Shown: positions 44,876 through 54,809, numbered from the stretch's first letter. The stretch is DNA of 64,000 bases from Sphingomonadales bacterium (GCA_027486415.1 JAIXPC010000008.1:186001-250000), one strand, 5' to 3'. A program made the numbers and translations. The notes: generated by a model not told the origin, from the sequence alone.

Positions 44876-45403
44876 TCAAAGCGTCTTGGCCATGAATACC
44901 CAGTTGGGGTGCATGATGGCAGGCACTTCCACCTCCGGATAGGCCGATATCGGCGCGAATCCCAGCCGCAGATAGAGCGCAATCGCAGTTTCCAGTGTGG
45001 GCGCGGTATCCAGCAGCATCTGGCCATAGCCAAAGCGGCGCGCATCGGCGATCAGCCGATCGATCAGCAGGCGCCCCAGCCCCCGCCCACGCGCGGTTTC
45101 GCGCACATAGACGCGCTTCATTTCGGCGACGCCGTCGCGCACGCGGCGCAGCCCGCCCATGCCGATGGGCTGGCCCGCATCTTCCAGGATGTAGAACAGG
45201 CTTTCGGGCGGGCCGGGACCCAGCGTCTTGGGCAACTGGCCCGGCACATAGGCGCGAATGTCGCCGCCGGGAAAGATGTCAGCCAGCGCCACGCCAAAGC
45301 GCGCGGCCACCCCGGCAAAGACGAATTCCAGATACTCGCTGTTCAGATCGATCAGCAGCGCCGCATCATCGGGCAGGCGGGCGGGGCGAAAAACGATGGC
45401 CAT
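44876..45403 (-). CDS. GNAT-family N-acetyltransferase
   Basis: A 175-residue GNAT enzyme with the acetyl-CoA-binding motif A: MKRVYVRETARGRGLGRLLIDRLI, and motif B LYLRLGFAPI. The start at 45403 (MAIVFRPARLPDD) is the normal family start. It lies 14 bases upstream of the amidohydrolase start and may share its transcript. Substrate is unknown. Confidence 0.88.
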   Translation of the reverse strand: MAIVFRPARLPDDAALLIDLNSEYLEFVFAGVAARFGVALADIFPGGDIRAYVPGQLPKTLGPGPPESLFYILEDAGQPIGMGGLRRVRDGVAEMKRVYVRETARGRGLGRLLIDRLIADARRFGYGQMLLDTAPTLETAIALYLRLGFAPISAYPEVEVPAIMHPNWVFMAKTL

Positions 45404-45484
45404 GACGACGCCTGTGCCGTGCTGCCGCACAATAGGCAATGTGGCGGTTGGCATGCCACATCCTGCGCTTTAGGGTCGGCCGCG

Positions 45485-46651
45485 ATGACGATGGATCGCG
45501 CCCGCCTTGATGCCCTGGCCAATCAGGGGATCGCCGCCCTTTCCCGCGGGGATGGCCGGGCGGCGCGGGATCTGTTGTCCCAGATCACTGCAACGGGGCA
45601 GGCCAGCATCCAGATCTGGCTGCTGCTGGCGCAAGGCTGCGACATGGCCGACGATCGCGCCGGCGCCAAGGCGGCGCTGGCGCGGGTGATCGCGGATGAT
45701 GCCAACAATCCCTATGCGCTGGTGATGATGGGCGAAATCCTCACCCGCGATGGTGATGATCGCGCCGCCTTTGGCTGGTACAATCGCGCGCTGGATGCCG
45801 CCAACCTCTACAACCAGCTGCCGCCCGATCTGGTGCAGCGGCTGGGCCGCGCGCAGGACGAGGTGGGGGCGATCCAGGGCCGCTTCACCGCCGGCATGAA
45901 CCGGGCGCTGGCCAGTGCCGGCGTTGATCCCGTCGCCGCCGGGGATCGGTTCAGCGAGGCACTGGGCATCCTGACCGGCCAGGTGCAGCCGCAGTTGCAG
46001 CAACCAACCAATTTCTATTACCCCGGCCTGCCCCAGCGCGCCTTTTACGATCCGGCCGAGTTCGACTGGACCGCCGCACTGACCGCACAGATGCCGGCCA
46101 TCCGGGCCGAGGCCGAAGCCGTGCTGGCCAACCGCGCCGGGGTCTCGCCTTACGTGGAAGCGCCCAAGGATCGCCCTGCCAAGGCGCACAGCCTGATGAA
46201 CGACCCGCGCTGGAGCGCCTTCCACCTGTTCAGGGGCGGGCAACCGCTGGCGGAAAACGCCGCCCGTTGCCCGGCCACCATGGCGGCGCTGGCCGATCTG
46301 CCGCTGCCGCGCATCACCGGCCGCTCACCGATGGCGCTGTTTTCGATCCTGGCGCCCGGCACCCACATCAAGCCGCATTGCGGCATGCTCAACACGCGGC
46401 TGATCTGCCACCTGCCGCTGATCGTGCCCCCCAATTGCCGTCTGCGGGTGGGCAATCACACCCGCCATGTCGAGGCCGGCACGATGCTGATGTTCGACGA
46501 CAGCATCGAGCACGAGGCCTGGAACGACAGCGACCAGATCCGGGTCGTGCTGATCTTCGAGATCTGGCGACCCGAACTCACGGCCGCCGAACGCGCCGGC
46601 CTGACCGCGCTGTTCGAATCGGTCGCCGGTTACGAGGCTGATCAGGCCTGA
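45485..46651 (+). CDS. TPR-aspartyl/asparaginyl beta-hydroxylase fusion
   Basis: The 388-residue product has an N-terminal TPR-like helical region (about 1-110; ALSRGDGRAARDLLSQI, ALVMMGEILTRDGDD) and a C-terminal AspH domain. This 2-oxoglutarate/Fe(II) oxygenase domain shows the His ligands in THIKPHCGMLN and IEHEAWND, with RVVLIFEIWRP at the end. It probably hydroxylates a protein Asp/Asn side chain or an acyl group, with the TPRs recruiting the substrate. Confidence 0.85.
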   Translation: MTMDRARLDALANQGIAALSRGDGRAARDLLSQITATGQASIQIWLLLAQGCDMADDRAGAKAALARVIADDANNPYALVMMGEILTRDGDDRAAFGWYNRALDAANLYNQLPPDLVQRLGRAQDEVGAIQGRFTAGMNRALASAGVDPVAAGDRFSEALGILTGQVQPQLQQPTNFYYPGLPQRAFYDPAEFDWTAALTAQMPAIRAEAEAVLANRAGVSPYVEAPKDRPAKAHSLMNDPRWSAFHLFRGGQPLAENAARCPATMAALADLPLPRITGRSPMALFSILAPGTHIKPHCGMLNTRLICHLPLIVPPNCRLRVGNHTRHVEAGTMLMFDDSIEHEAWNDSDQIRVVLIFEIWRPELTAAERAGLTALFESVAGYEADQA

Positions 46652-47511
46652 CGCACGAGCCGGCGGATCAGGCTGGAGGTGTCGTTGCGGGCCCCGCCCA
46701 TGGCCTGCACATCGGCATAGAATTGATCGACGAGCGCGCCGAGCGGCAGCGGCACGCCCAGCCGGCGGGCTTCGTCCAGTGCCAGGCCCAGGTCCTTTCG
46801 CATCCAGTCGACGGCAAAGCCGAAATCAAACTCGCCGCGCGTCATGGTGCGGGCGCGATTGTCCATCTGCCAGCTTTGCGCCGCGCCCTTGGAAATCACG
46901 TCGACCACCGCATCCATGTCCAGCCCGGCCTTCATCCCCAGCGCCAGCCCTTCCGAAAGGCCCTGCAAGATGCCGGCGATGCACAACTGGTTGACCATCT
47001 TGGTCAGCTGGCCCGCGCCCGCCGGCCCCATGTGGCCGATACGCTGGGCATAGGCCTGGCAAACGGGCTCGGCAGCGGCGAACGCTTCGGCAGACCCGCC
47101 AACCATGATCGTCAGCTTGCCGTTTTCCGCCCCGGCCTGCCCGCCCGATACCGGCGCATCCACCACCAGCAGTCCGCGCGCATCGCCCTCGCTGGCCAGC
47201 CGGCGGGCGATTTCGGCTGAAACCGTGGTGTGATCGATGAACAGGGCACCGGGGCGCATGGCGGCAAAGGCCCCATCGGGGCCCAGCGTCACCGCCTCCA
47301 GATCGGCATCGGCACCCACGCAGGCGATGACCACGTCCGCGCCTGCCGCCGCCTTTGCCGGGGTCGGCGCGGCGATTCCGCCATGGGCGGCCACCCAGGT
47401 CGCGGCCTTGTCGGCCGTGCGGTTGTAGACGGTGAGGTTGTGGCCGGCGGCTGCCAGGTGCCGGGCCATCGGCGCGCCCATCACGCCCAGCCCCAGATAT
47501 GCGATGTTCAT
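46642..47511 (-). CDS. NAD(P)-dependent beta-hydroxyacid dehydrogenase
   Basis: A ~289-residue 3-hydroxyisobutyrate dehydrogenase-family oxidoreductase. It has the Rossmann loop YLGLGVMGAPMARHLA, the substrate-binding VSGGQAGAENGKLTIMVGG and the catalytic lysine region GAGQLTKMVNQLC. Substrate could be 3-hydroxyisobutyrate, tartronate semialdehyde or a related acid. It overlaps the convergent AspH gene by 10 bases. Confidence 0.9.
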   Translation of the reverse strand: MNIAYLGLGVMGAPMARHLAAAGHNLTVYNRTADKAATWVAAHGGIAAPTPAKAAAGADVVIACVGADADLEAVTLGPDGAFAAMRPGALFIDHTTVSAEIARRLASEGDARGLLVVDAPVSGGQAGAENGKLTIMVGGSAEAFAAAEPVCQAYAQRIGHMGPAGAGQLTKMVNQLCIAGILQGLSEGLALGMKAGLDMDAVVDVISKGAAQSWQMDNRARTMTRGEFDFGFAVDWMRKDLGLALDEARRLGVPLPLGALVDQFYADVQAMGGARNDTSSLIRRLVRQA

Positions 47512-47552
47512 GCCCATTCGCGCCCTCTAGGCCCAGCACGGCCGCAGCGCAA

Positions 47553-47936
47553 TCAGCCGGGAATGAACAGCGAGACCACGTCCCGCGCCAGCCGCGCCGG
47601 GCGCTTGGTGGCGACATCGATGCAGCACCAGGTGCTCTTCACCTCGGCAATCACCTGCTCGCCGCGCTTGAACATCGTGGTGAAGAAGGCCCGCGCGCCT
47701 TCCACATTCTCGGCCACCACGCTGGCCACCACGTCGTCATGCAGGAAGGCCGGGCGGCGGTAGTTGATCGTGTGCGACAGCGCCACCCACAGATGCTGGG
47801 CAACGGCGTCCGGCGGCGCGGTCTTCTGCCAATAGGCCACCACCGCATCCTGCACCCAGCGCAGATAGACCGCGTTGTTGACGTGGCCCATGAAGTCGAT
47901 GTCTGCCGGTTCCACCGCCACGTCATACCGGTACAT
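47553..47936 (-). CDS. YbgC/FadM-type acyl-CoA thioesterase
   Basis: A 127-residue 4-hydroxybenzoyl-CoA-thioesterase-like hotdog protein: catalytic region ADIDFMGHVNNAVYLRW and INYRRPAFLHDDV. The start at 47936 (MYRYDV) is preferred over a longer frame. It is close to the dehydrogenase on the same strand (41-base gap). Confidence 0.88.
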   Translation of the reverse strand: MYRYDVAVEPADIDFMGHVNNAVYLRWVQDAVVAYWQKTAPPDAVAQHLWVALSHTINYRRPAFLHDDVVASVVAENVEGARAFFTTMFKRGEQVIAEVKSTWCCIDVATKRPARLARDVVSLFIPG

Positions 47937-48060
47937 CGCGCCCGATTCCCTTTGCCTGAAAAGACCTTGCCAGACTGGACGTTGACCATGGCCCCCGTCA
48001 ACCATGGTCGAAACGCCCGGCAGGCTGGCGCGGTTGCAACTGGGGCGTTATGGAACGGGG

Positions 48061-49305
48061 ATGAACGCCACCGCTCCGCTGCCCTCGGCTTCGCTGCCGA
48101 TCTGCCTTGATGATGTGAAGGCGGCCGCCGCGGCCATTGCGGGCAACGTCATCCGCACCCCCTGCCTGCGGTCGGAAACGCTGAGCCAGATGACCGGTGC
48201 CGAGGTGTGGCTGAAGTTTGAAAACCTGCAGTTCACTGCCGCCTACAAGGAACGCGGCGCGCTCAATCGCCTGCTCAGCCTGACGGCGGAGGAGCGGCAG
48301 CGCGGCGTGATCGCCGCATCGGCCGGCAACCACGCGCAGGGGCTGGCCTATCACGCCCGCCGGCTGGGCATTCCCGCCACCATCGTGATGCCGCGCTTCA
48401 CCCCGATCGTGAAGGTGCAGCAGACCGAAAGCCACGATGCCAACGTGGTGCTGTTCGGCGAAAAATATGACGACGCCAGCGCCCACGCGCTGGAACTGGC
48501 CGACAAGAAGGGCCTCGTCTACGTCCACCCCTTCGATGACCCCAAGGTGATGGCCGGCCAGGGCACGGTCGGCCTCGAAATGCTGGAGGACGCACCGGAT
48601 CTGGACACGCTGGTGGTGCCGATCGGCGGCGGCGGGCTGATTTCTGGCATCTCCACCGTCGCCAAGGCGCATGACCGCGACATCACGGTGATCGGTGTGC
48701 AGGCCGAACTTTACCCGTCGATGTATGCCGCGATGAAGGGGCAGACGGCCAATTGCGACGGCGATACGCTGGCCGAAGGCATCGCTGTGCGCCAACCCGG
48801 CAAGCTGACGCAGGAGGTCGTGCGCGCCCTTGTCGACGATATCGTGCTGGTCGGCGAACGCGATCTGGAACGCGCCGTCTCCCTGCTGCTCGGCATCGAA
48901 AAGACCGTGGTGGAAGGTGCCGGTGCCGCCGGCCTCGCCGCGCTGCTCGCCCATCCGCGCCGCTTCAAGGGCGCCAAGGTCGGCCTGGTGCTGTGCGGCG
49001 GCAATATCGATACCCGCCTGCTGGCCAACGTGCTGCTGCGCGATCTGGCCCGCGCCGGCCGGCTTGCCCGCCTGAGGATCCGCCTGAAGGATCGCCCCGG
49101 CCAGCTGTTCGAGGTTGCCCGCATCTTTGATCAGCAGCAGGTCAACATCCTCGAAGTCTATCACCAGCGCGTGTTCACCAACCTGCCGGCCAAGGGCCTG
49201 ATCACCGATATCGAGTGCGAGACCCGCGATCGCGACCATCTCGACCGGCTGGTGGAGGCGCTGCGTGCCGCCGGATATGAAACCCGCATGGTCGAAGCCG
49301 ATTGA
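48061..49305 (+). CDS. ilvA: Threonine ammonia-lyase with C-terminal ACT domain
   Basis: This PLP enzyme deaminates threonine to 2-oxobutyrate, the entry step of isoleucine synthesis, or acts in threonine breakdown. The 414-residue product has the PLP lysine in [10 protein letters not shown], the glycine loop [11 protein letters not shown] and a C-terminal ACT domain ([19 protein letters not shown]) for allosteric control. Its length and single ACT domain fit the shorter IlvA/TdcB-like form. Confidence 0.94.
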   Translation: MNATAPLPSASLPICLDDVKAAAAAIAGNVIRTPCLRSETLSQMTGAEVWLKFENLQFTAAYKERGALNRLLSLTAEERQRGVIAASAGNHAQGLAYHARRLGIPATIVMPRFTPIVKVQQTESHDANVVLFGEKYDDASAHALELADKKGLVYVHPFDDPKVMAGQGTVGLEMLEDAPDLDTLVVPIGGGGLISGISTVAKAHDRDITVIGVQAELYPSMYAAMKGQTANCDGDTLAEGIAVRQPGKLTQEVVRALVDDIVLVGERDLERAVSLLLGIEKTVVEGAGAAGLAALLAHPRRFKGAKVGLVLCGGNIDTRLLANVLLRDLARAGRLARLRIRLKDRPGQLFEVARIFDQQQVNILEVYHQRVFTNLPAKGLITDIECETRDRDHLDRLVEALRAAGYETRMVEAD

Positions 49306-49381
49306 GTCTCTCGCCAGCGGCGCAATCGCACGTTACCATCGCCGTTATCGGGGGAAGACCGGCCAGCAACAGCTGCACCGG

Positions 49382-50146
49382 ATGGCAGAGGCGAGAGCGA
49401 AGGCGAGGACTTGGCGCGTGGATCAGAGCTACCGGTTTCCGCGCTTTTTCGTCACCGTGCCGGCCCCCTGCCCCTATTTGCCGGGCCGCACCGAACGCAA
49501 GGTTTTTGCCGAACTGAAGGGCGATGATGCGCCGGCCATGGCCGAAGCGCTGGGCCGCATCGGGTTTCGCCGCAGCCAGAATGTCGTCTATCGACCCAGT
49601 TGCGACGGCTGCACCTCCTGCATTTCCGTGCGGGTGCCGACAGCACGCTTCCAGCCGGGCCGCACCCAGCGCAAGTTGCTGGCGCAGCACGCCGATCTCG
49701 ACGTGCACGCCTGCGAGCCCTGGGCGACGGAAGAACAGTGGAACCTGCTGCGCCGCTACCTTGCCAGCCGTCACCCCGATGGCGGCATGGCGGCGATGGA
49801 CGCCCATGATTTTGCCGACATGGTGGAACAGTCTCCGGTGGACACGGTGATGGTGGAGTATCGGGAGCCGTCGACCGATGGCCGCCTGGGCCGCCTTGTC
49901 GGTGCCTGCCTCACCGACAAGCAGGCCGATGGCCTGTCGATGATCTACAGCTTTTACGATGCCGACGGCCCGCGCCAGGGCCTGGGCAATTTCATCATCA
50001 TGGATCACATCACCCGCGCCGCCCGTGCCGGCCTGCCCTATGTCTATCTCGGCTATTGGGTCGAACAGTGCGGCCGCATGGCCTACAAGACCAGGTTTCG
50101 CCCGGTGGAAGCGCTGATCGCGGGACAGTGGCGCGAGCTTCCATAA
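49382..50146 (+). CDS. bpt: Aspartate/glutamate leucyltransferase (N-end rule)
   Basis: Bpt adds leucine from Leu-tRNA to proteins with N-terminal Asp or Glu, marking them for ClpAP. The family core is complete: [20 protein letters not shown], the zinc/cysteine motif [21 protein letters not shown] and [20 protein letters not shown]. The ATG at 49382 gives 254 residues. The GTG at 49420 with AGGCGAGG upstream would fit the family's normal N-terminus and may be the real start. Confidence 0.93.
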   Translation: MAEARAKARTWRVDQSYRFPRFFVTVPAPCPYLPGRTERKVFAELKGDDAPAMAEALGRIGFRRSQNVVYRPSCDGCTSCISVRVPTARFQPGRTQRKLLAQHADLDVHACEPWATEEQWNLLRRYLASRHPDGGMAAMDAHDFADMVEQSPVDTVMVEYREPSTDGRLGRLVGACLTDKQADGLSMIYSFYDADGPRQGLGNFIIMDHITRAARAGLPYVYLGYWVEQCGRMAYKTRFRPVEALIAGQWRELP

Positions 50147-50174
50147 GAGGCGGAACGTCGCGCGGCCCGTCAGC

Positions 50175-51119
50175 TCACACCGGCGGGATCAGCCGGTCGA
50201 GCATCCCCCTGGCCAGCGCCGCCCTCACATGATCGATGAATGCCCTGAGCTTGGGCAGCACCTTGGCGTGGCCGGGATAGTGCAGGAACAGGCCAGGGCT
50301 GGAGGGGGAGTGGCTGTCGAGCACAATTTCCAGTTCACCGCGGGCGACATGATCGAGAACCAGCGGCTCGCTGATCTGGGCGAGGCCAAGGCCGCGCAGG
50401 GCCAGCGCCAGCATGGCCTGATTGTCGCTGACGATGACCCGGCCCTTCACCGCCACGTCGACGCTGCGGTTGCCCTCGATCAGCCGCCACGGAAAGATGC
50501 TGTTGCCGCCAATGCGCTGGCGGATGCAATTGTGGGCCTTCAGATCGGCAGCCGTCTGCGGCCGACCGTGGGCGGCCAGATAATCGGGCGAGCCCACCAC
50601 GACAAAACGGAACGCGGGTGACAGCCGCACGCTGATCATGTCGGCTTCCAGCAGTTCGCCGACCCGGATGCCGGCATCGTGGCCGCTGGCGGCGAGATCG
50701 ACGATGGCATCTTCCCCGATCACCTCCACGTCGACATCGGGATAGGTGTCGCAGAAATCGGCGATGATGGGTTCGATCAGGATCGGCACCACGGCGCGCG
50801 GCATGTTGATGCGGAGCAGGCCGGCTGGCCGCTCGCCATAGGTGCGGGCGCCCTCCCACGCCGAAACCAGGCTGGCAAAGGCCGGCGCCGCCTGCGCGTG
50901 GAACAGCGTGCCCGCCTCGGTGAGGCCCACCGAGCGCGTGGTGCGGATGAACAGCGGCACACCGATGCGGTCTTCCAGCTGGCGCACCGTCTGGCTGATC
51001 GCGGACGGGGAGACGCCCAGATCCTCGGCCGCGGCCCGAAAGGACTTGCGCTCTGCCACGCGCAGGAAGGCTTCGAGCCCATCAAGCAGATTGCGTGGGA
51101 TTGTGTAGCTGTTCTTCAT
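50175..51119 (-). CDS. LysR-family transcriptional regulator
   Basis: A 314-residue LysR regulator: N-terminal HTH (FLRVAERKSFRAAAEDLGVSPSAISQTVRQLEDRIGVPLF is the span, residues ~17-53) and a periplasmic-binding-like effector domain. It belongs to the CrgA/DmlR-like group common next to oxidoreductases. It is divergent from a small secreted-protein gene, a likely target. Confidence 0.92.
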   Translation of the reverse strand: MKNSYTIPRNLLDGLEAFLRVAERKSFRAAAEDLGVSPSAISQTVRQLEDRIGVPLFIRTTRSVGLTEAGTLFHAQAAPAFASLVSAWEGARTYGERPAGLLRINMPRAVVPILIEPIIADFCDTYPDVDVEVIGEDAIVDLAASGHDAGIRVGELLEADMISVRLSPAFRFVVVGSPDYLAAHGRPQTAADLKAHNCIRQRIGGNSIFPWRLIEGNRSVDVAVKGRVIVSDNQAMLALALRGLGLAQISEPLVLDHVARGELEIVLDSHSPSSPGLFLHYPGHAKVLPKLRAFIDHVRAALARGMLDRLIPPV

Positions 51120-51132
51120 GAGGCGAGAAGGA

Positions 51133-51153
51133 TTGTCTCGATTTTCTTGTCTC
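51133..51153. repeat. Direct repeat TTGTCTC in the lysR divergent promoter
   Basis: TTGTCTC occurs at 51133-51139 and 51147-51153, a 14-base period, in the 102-base gap between the LysR gene and the small secreted protein gene. It could be a regulator site. Confidence 0.35.
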
Positions 51154-51221
51154 TGAGTGTGACTTAAAAGTTGGTCATCGGCAAGCCACCCCCGCTTTCC
51201 GGCAAACAGAGGACCCGACAC

Positions 51222-51521
51222 ATGACCAGCTTCCGCATCATCACCGATCGTTTCACCATGCTCGGCCTGGCGATGGCCGCCACCCTGCCCTTCATGGCCA
51301 TCAGCCCGGTCAAGGCCGCGCCCGCCAGCTGCGCCGTCGAAGCGCAGGCCGTGCTGGCCGACGCCGCCAACGCCGACAAGGACGCTGCCGCCCGTGCCGC
51401 CCGGCTGGTGCGCGTTGCCGAAAAGATCTGCGCCGAAGGCAATCGTTTTGAAGCAGCGAAGAAATTCGCTCAGGCCCGCCAGCAGCTGGGCAGCAACGTG
51501 CAGTTGGCTGCGACCCGCTGA
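51222..51521 (+). CDS. Small secreted hypothetical protein
   Basis: The 99-residue product has a signal peptide (hydrophobic core LGLAMAATLPFMAI, cleavage near VKAAPA) and a ~67-residue alanine-rich helical mature part with two cysteines (SCAVEAQ and KICAEGN) that could form a disulfide. No family is recognised. The gene is divergent from the LysR regulator and ends in a strong terminator. Confidence 0.68.
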   Translation: MTSFRIITDRFTMLGLAMAATLPFMAISPVKAAPASCAVEAQAVLADAANADKDAAARAARLVRVAEKICAEGNRFEAAKKFAQARQQLGSNVQLAATR

Positions 51522-51541
51522 GGCCCCGCGCTTCCTCTCTG

Positions 51542-51576
51542 CCGGCGGCTGCCATCGCGTGGCCGCCGGTCTTTTT
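51542..51576. terminator. Terminator between the small secreted gene and pgi
   Basis: Arms CCGGCGGC/GCCGCCGG with a 12-base loop followed by TCTTTTTC; it ends the plus-strand gene and abuts the pgi stop. Confidence 0.85.
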
Positions 51577-53091
51577 CTACAGGCCGATCAGGGCCGACAA
51601 TTGCGCCGTCGACGCGTCCATGCCGGCGCCGGCACCGTCGATCAGCGATCCGGCCAGTTCCTTGCCCAGCTCCACGCCCCATTGATCGAACGGGTTGATG
51701 CCCAGCAGCACGGCTGCCGTGAAGGTGCGGTGTTCGTAAAAGGCGATCAGCGCGCCCAGCGTCCTTGCATCCAGCTGGCGCAGCAGCAGCGTCGACGACG
51801 GGCGGTTGCCGGTGAAGCTCTTGGCGTTGGCCAGCGCCGGATCGCCGCCCGCCAGCGCCAGCGCCTCCTCCACACTGCGCCCCTTCAACAGCGCTGCGCC
51901 CTGCGCCAGCATGTTGGCCAGCAGCTGGCGATGGTGGGTGGCGGGCAGGCCATGATCGGCTGCGATCACGCCGATCAGTTCGACAGGGCCGATGCAAGTG
52001 CCCTGGTGGATCAGCTGGAACACCGCGTGTTGGGCATCGGTGCCGGTGCCGCCCCAGGTGACGGGCGCGCTTGGGCCGGCCAGCGCGCCGCCGTCGCGGG
52101 TGACGCCCTTGCCGTTCGATTCCATCTCCAGCTGCTGCAGGTAAGACGGCAGCAGCCGCAGCCGTTCATCGTAACAGAACACCCCGCGCGTTTGCTGGCC
52201 CTGCCCATGCGCGGCCCACACATCGGCCAGCGCGGCCAGCACCGGCAGGTTCTGCGGCCACGGCGTGCCGGCGAAATGCGCGTCCATCAGGGCGGCGCCG
52301 GCCTTCAGCGCATCGAACGCATCGGGCCCGCAGCGCACCGCCAGCGGCAAACCAACCGCCGACCACAAGGAATAACGCCCGCCAACACTTTCGGCGAACG
52401 GCAGCACATGGCCGGCGCCCCACGCCTGCGCGCGATCCGGTCGGGCGGTGATGGCGATCGCCCGGGCGCGGGCATCGATGCCGCGTTCGGCCAGCCAGGC
52501 CACCGCGGTTTCGGCGTTGGTGAGGGTTTCGGCGGTGGTGAAGGTTTTCGACACGACGACCAGCCGCGTCGTTGCTGGCTGGCAGGCGGCCAGCGCGGCG
52601 GCCAGCGCCTCGCCATCGATGTTGGACACGACATGGACGCGCGGACCATCCGCGCGCCGGCCCAGCGCATCGACCAGCAGGGCCGGGCCCAGCGCCGAAC
52701 CACCGATGCCGATATGGATCACATCGGTGGTGCCGTCGGCCCGCAATTCTTCGGCGATGGCGCGCACGTCCCCTGCGGCAGCCTCAGCGGTCGCCACGTC
52801 GGCGGCGCTGCCGGTGCCGCGTTCGGCGGTGTGGGTGGCGGCGCGGTGTTCCGATGGGTTGACGATGGCACCGGCCAGCAATTTCGTGCGCCAGCCGGCC
52901 AGATCGGCAGCGTCGGCCGCAGCCAGCAACTGGTCAAGCACCGGCAGGGGCAGCGCCAGGCGCGACAGATCGAGGTGCAGGCCGCACGCCTCGCCGGAAA
53001 GCCGCACGAGGCGATCAGGCTCCGCAGCAAACAGCGCGCGAATGTCGACCGGCGTCGTCCCGGCAGCGCGAATGGCAGCAAGATGATCCAT
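51577..53091 (-). CDS. pgi: Glucose-6-phosphate isomerase
   Basis: Pgi interconverts glucose 6-phosphate and fructose 6-phosphate. The 504-residue product (ATG at 53091) has HIGIGGSALGPALLVDAL, VVSKTFTTAETLTNA, ESVGGRYSLWSAVGLPLA and FDQWGVELGKELA, all pgi signatures. The frame continues upstream to 53925 without support and would overlap rnc. Confidence 0.96.
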   Translation of the reverse strand: MDHLAAIRAAGTTPVDIRALFAAEPDRLVRLSGEACGLHLDLSRLALPLPVLDQLLAAADAADLAGWRTKLLAGAIVNPSEHRAATHTAERGTGSAADVATAEAAAGDVRAIAEELRADGTTDVIHIGIGGSALGPALLVDALGRRADGPRVHVVSNIDGEALAAALAACQPATTRLVVVSKTFTTAETLTNAETAVAWLAERGIDARARAIAITARPDRAQAWGAGHVLPFAESVGGRYSLWSAVGLPLAVRCGPDAFDALKAGAALMDAHFAGTPWPQNLPVLAALADVWAAHGQGQQTRGVFCYDERLRLLPSYLQQLEMESNGKGVTRDGGALAGPSAPVTWGGTGTDAQHAVFQLIHQGTCIGPVELIGVIAADHGLPATHHRQLLANMLAQGAALLKGRSVEEALALAGGDPALANAKSFTGNRPSSTLLLRQLDARTLGALIAFYEHRTFTAAVLLGINPFDQWGVELGKELAGSLIDGAGAGMDASTAQLSALIGL

Positions 53092-53187
53092 GGGGGGACT
53101 TTTCCGGTGGCGCCGACGGCTTGTCCAGCCTTGAATTCCCCCTATCACACTTGACCCGCCCTGCCATTCGGCCCACGGGCGGACGCG

Positions 53188-53913
53188 ATGACACGCAAGC
53201 GAAAGGGCGCGCCCGATCCGGGGCTGGGCCAGGCCGACCGTCTGGAGCGGCTGGCAGCGTTCGCGCGCGACGTGCTTGGCCATGATTTCGCCGATGTGCA
53301 CCTGATCGATCGCGCCCTCACCCACGGCAGCGCCACCCGCCAACCGGGGGCCAGTTACCAGCGGCTGGAATTCCTGGGCGACCGCGTGCTGGGCTGCGTT
53401 GTCGCCAGCCTGCTTTATGGCCGCCACGATGAAGCCGAAGGCCGGCTGACGGCGCGGCTGCACGCCATGGTGGAAGGCCCCGCCAATGCGCGTGTTGCGC
53501 GCAGCTGGGGTGTTGGCCCGCTGATCGCCATGGAGCCGGTGAGCCGGGCCAAGGGCCTGGCAGACAGCGACAATGTGCTGGGCGACGTTGCCGAGGCGCT
53601 GGTGGCCGCCGTGTTCATCGATGGCGGCTGGGATGCGGCGGCGCGGCTCGTCACCCGCCACTGGGGCCCGCTGATGCAGGCCGAACAGCCGTTCCTGAAC
53701 GATCCCAAGAGCGCGCTGCAGCAATGGGCGCTCAAACGCCGGCTGGGGATGCCCGATTACCTGGTGGTCGGGCGCGAAGGGCCCGATCACGCGCCGGTGT
53801 TTACCGTGGAGGTGACGGTGCGCGGCCAGGCGCCGGCCACCGCCACCGGCCGCAATCGCCAGGAGGCCGAGAAGGCCGCCGCCACCCTGTTGTTGAAGAG
53901 CCTTGACGCATGA
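53188..53913 (+). CDS. rnc: Ribonuclease III
   Basis: RNase III cleaves double-stranded RNA in rRNA and mRNA maturation. The 241-residue product has the catalytic signature YQRLEFLGDRVLG, the second acidic motif GDVAEALVAAVFIDGG and a C-terminal dsRNA-binding domain (GRNRQEAEKAAATLLL). It overlaps era by 4 bases (ATGA), the usual rnc-era-recO arrangement. Confidence 0.97.
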   Translation: MTRKRKGAPDPGLGQADRLERLAAFARDVLGHDFADVHLIDRALTHGSATRQPGASYQRLEFLGDRVLGCVVASLLYGRHDEAEGRLTARLHAMVEGPANARVARSWGVGPLIAMEPVSRAKGLADSDNVLGDVAEALVAAVFIDGGWDAAARLVTRHWGPLMQAEQPFLNDPKSALQQWALKRRLGMPDYLVVGREGPDHAPVFTVEVTVRGQAPATATGRNRQEAEKAAATLLLKSLDA

Positions 53914-54809
53914 CCATTGATACACGCTGCGGCAGCATCGCCATCGTCGGCGCGCCCAATGCCGGCAAATCCACGCTGGTGAACGCGCTGGTGGGGCAGA
54001 AGGTGGCGATCGTGTCGCCCAAGGTGCAGACGACGCGGCAGCGGCTGGTCGGCATCGCGGTGCACGAGAACACGCAGATGCTGCTGGTCGATACGCCCGG
54101 CATCTTCAGCCCGCGCCGCCGGCTGGACCGCGCCATGGTCAAGGCCGCGTGGGACGGCGCTGCCGATGCCGACCTCATCTGCCTCGTCATCGATGCCAAG
54201 GCCGGACTGAAGGGCGAGGTGCCGGCGATCATCGAGAGCCTGGCCCAGCGCCGCGAGCGCAAGATCCTGATTCTCAACAAGGTCGATATCTGCGTGAAGG
54301 AGCGGCTGCTCGACCTCGCCACCCGCTGCAACGACCTGCTGCCGTTCGAGGAGATCTTCTTCATCTCGGCCAGCACCGGCGACGGCGTCGATGGCCTCAA
54401 GGCCGCGCTGGCCGCCAAGCTGCCGGCAAGCCCGTGGCATTATCCCGAAGACCAGCTGAGCGATGCCACCACCCGCCTGATGGCGGCGGAACTGACCCGC
54501 GAGCAGCTCTATCTGCAGCTCCACGCCGAACTGCCCTATGCCGCCACGATCGAGACCGAGAAGTGGGAGGAGCGCCGCGATGGCAGCGTTGCCATCCACC
54601 AGCAGATCGTCATCGAGCGCGACAGCCAGAAAGCGATCGTGCTGGGCAAGGGCGGCAGCCGCATCAAGGAAATCGGCGCCGCCGCCCGCGCCAGCATTGC
54701 CGACCTGATGGGCCGCAAGGTGCACCTGTTCCTGCACATCAAGGTGCGGCCCGATTGGGGCGATGATCGCAGCCTCTACAACGCCGTCGGACTGGATTTT
54801 GTCGACTAG
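53910..54809 (+). CDS. era: GTPase Era
   Basis: Era is an essential GTPase in 30S ribosome assembly. The 299-residue product has G1 GAPNAGKST, G3 DTPGIF, G4 NKVD and a C-terminal KH domain (IVLGKGGSRIKEIGAAAR) that binds the 3' end of 16S rRNA. It is coupled to rnc upstream and overlaps recO downstream. Confidence 0.98.
   Translation: MTIDTRCGSIAIVGAPNAGKSTLVNALVGQKVAIVSPKVQTTRQRLVGIAVHENTQMLLVDTPGIFSPRRRLDRAMVKAAWDGAADADLICLVIDAKAGLKGEVPAIIESLAQRRERKILILNKVDICVKERLLDLATRCNDLLPFEEIFFISASTGDGVDGLKAALAAKLPASPWHYPEDQLSDATTRLMAAELTREQLYLQLHAELPYAATIETEKWEERRDGSVAIHQQIVIERDSQKAIVLGKGGSRIKEIGAAARASIADLMGRKVHLFLHIKVRPDWGDDRSLYNAVGLDFVD

Noticed and set aside
43173-44942. Plus-strand 589-codon frame opposite the amidohydrolase
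   Set aside because: No family features; the minus strand carries all amidohydrolase metal ligands and a signal peptide.
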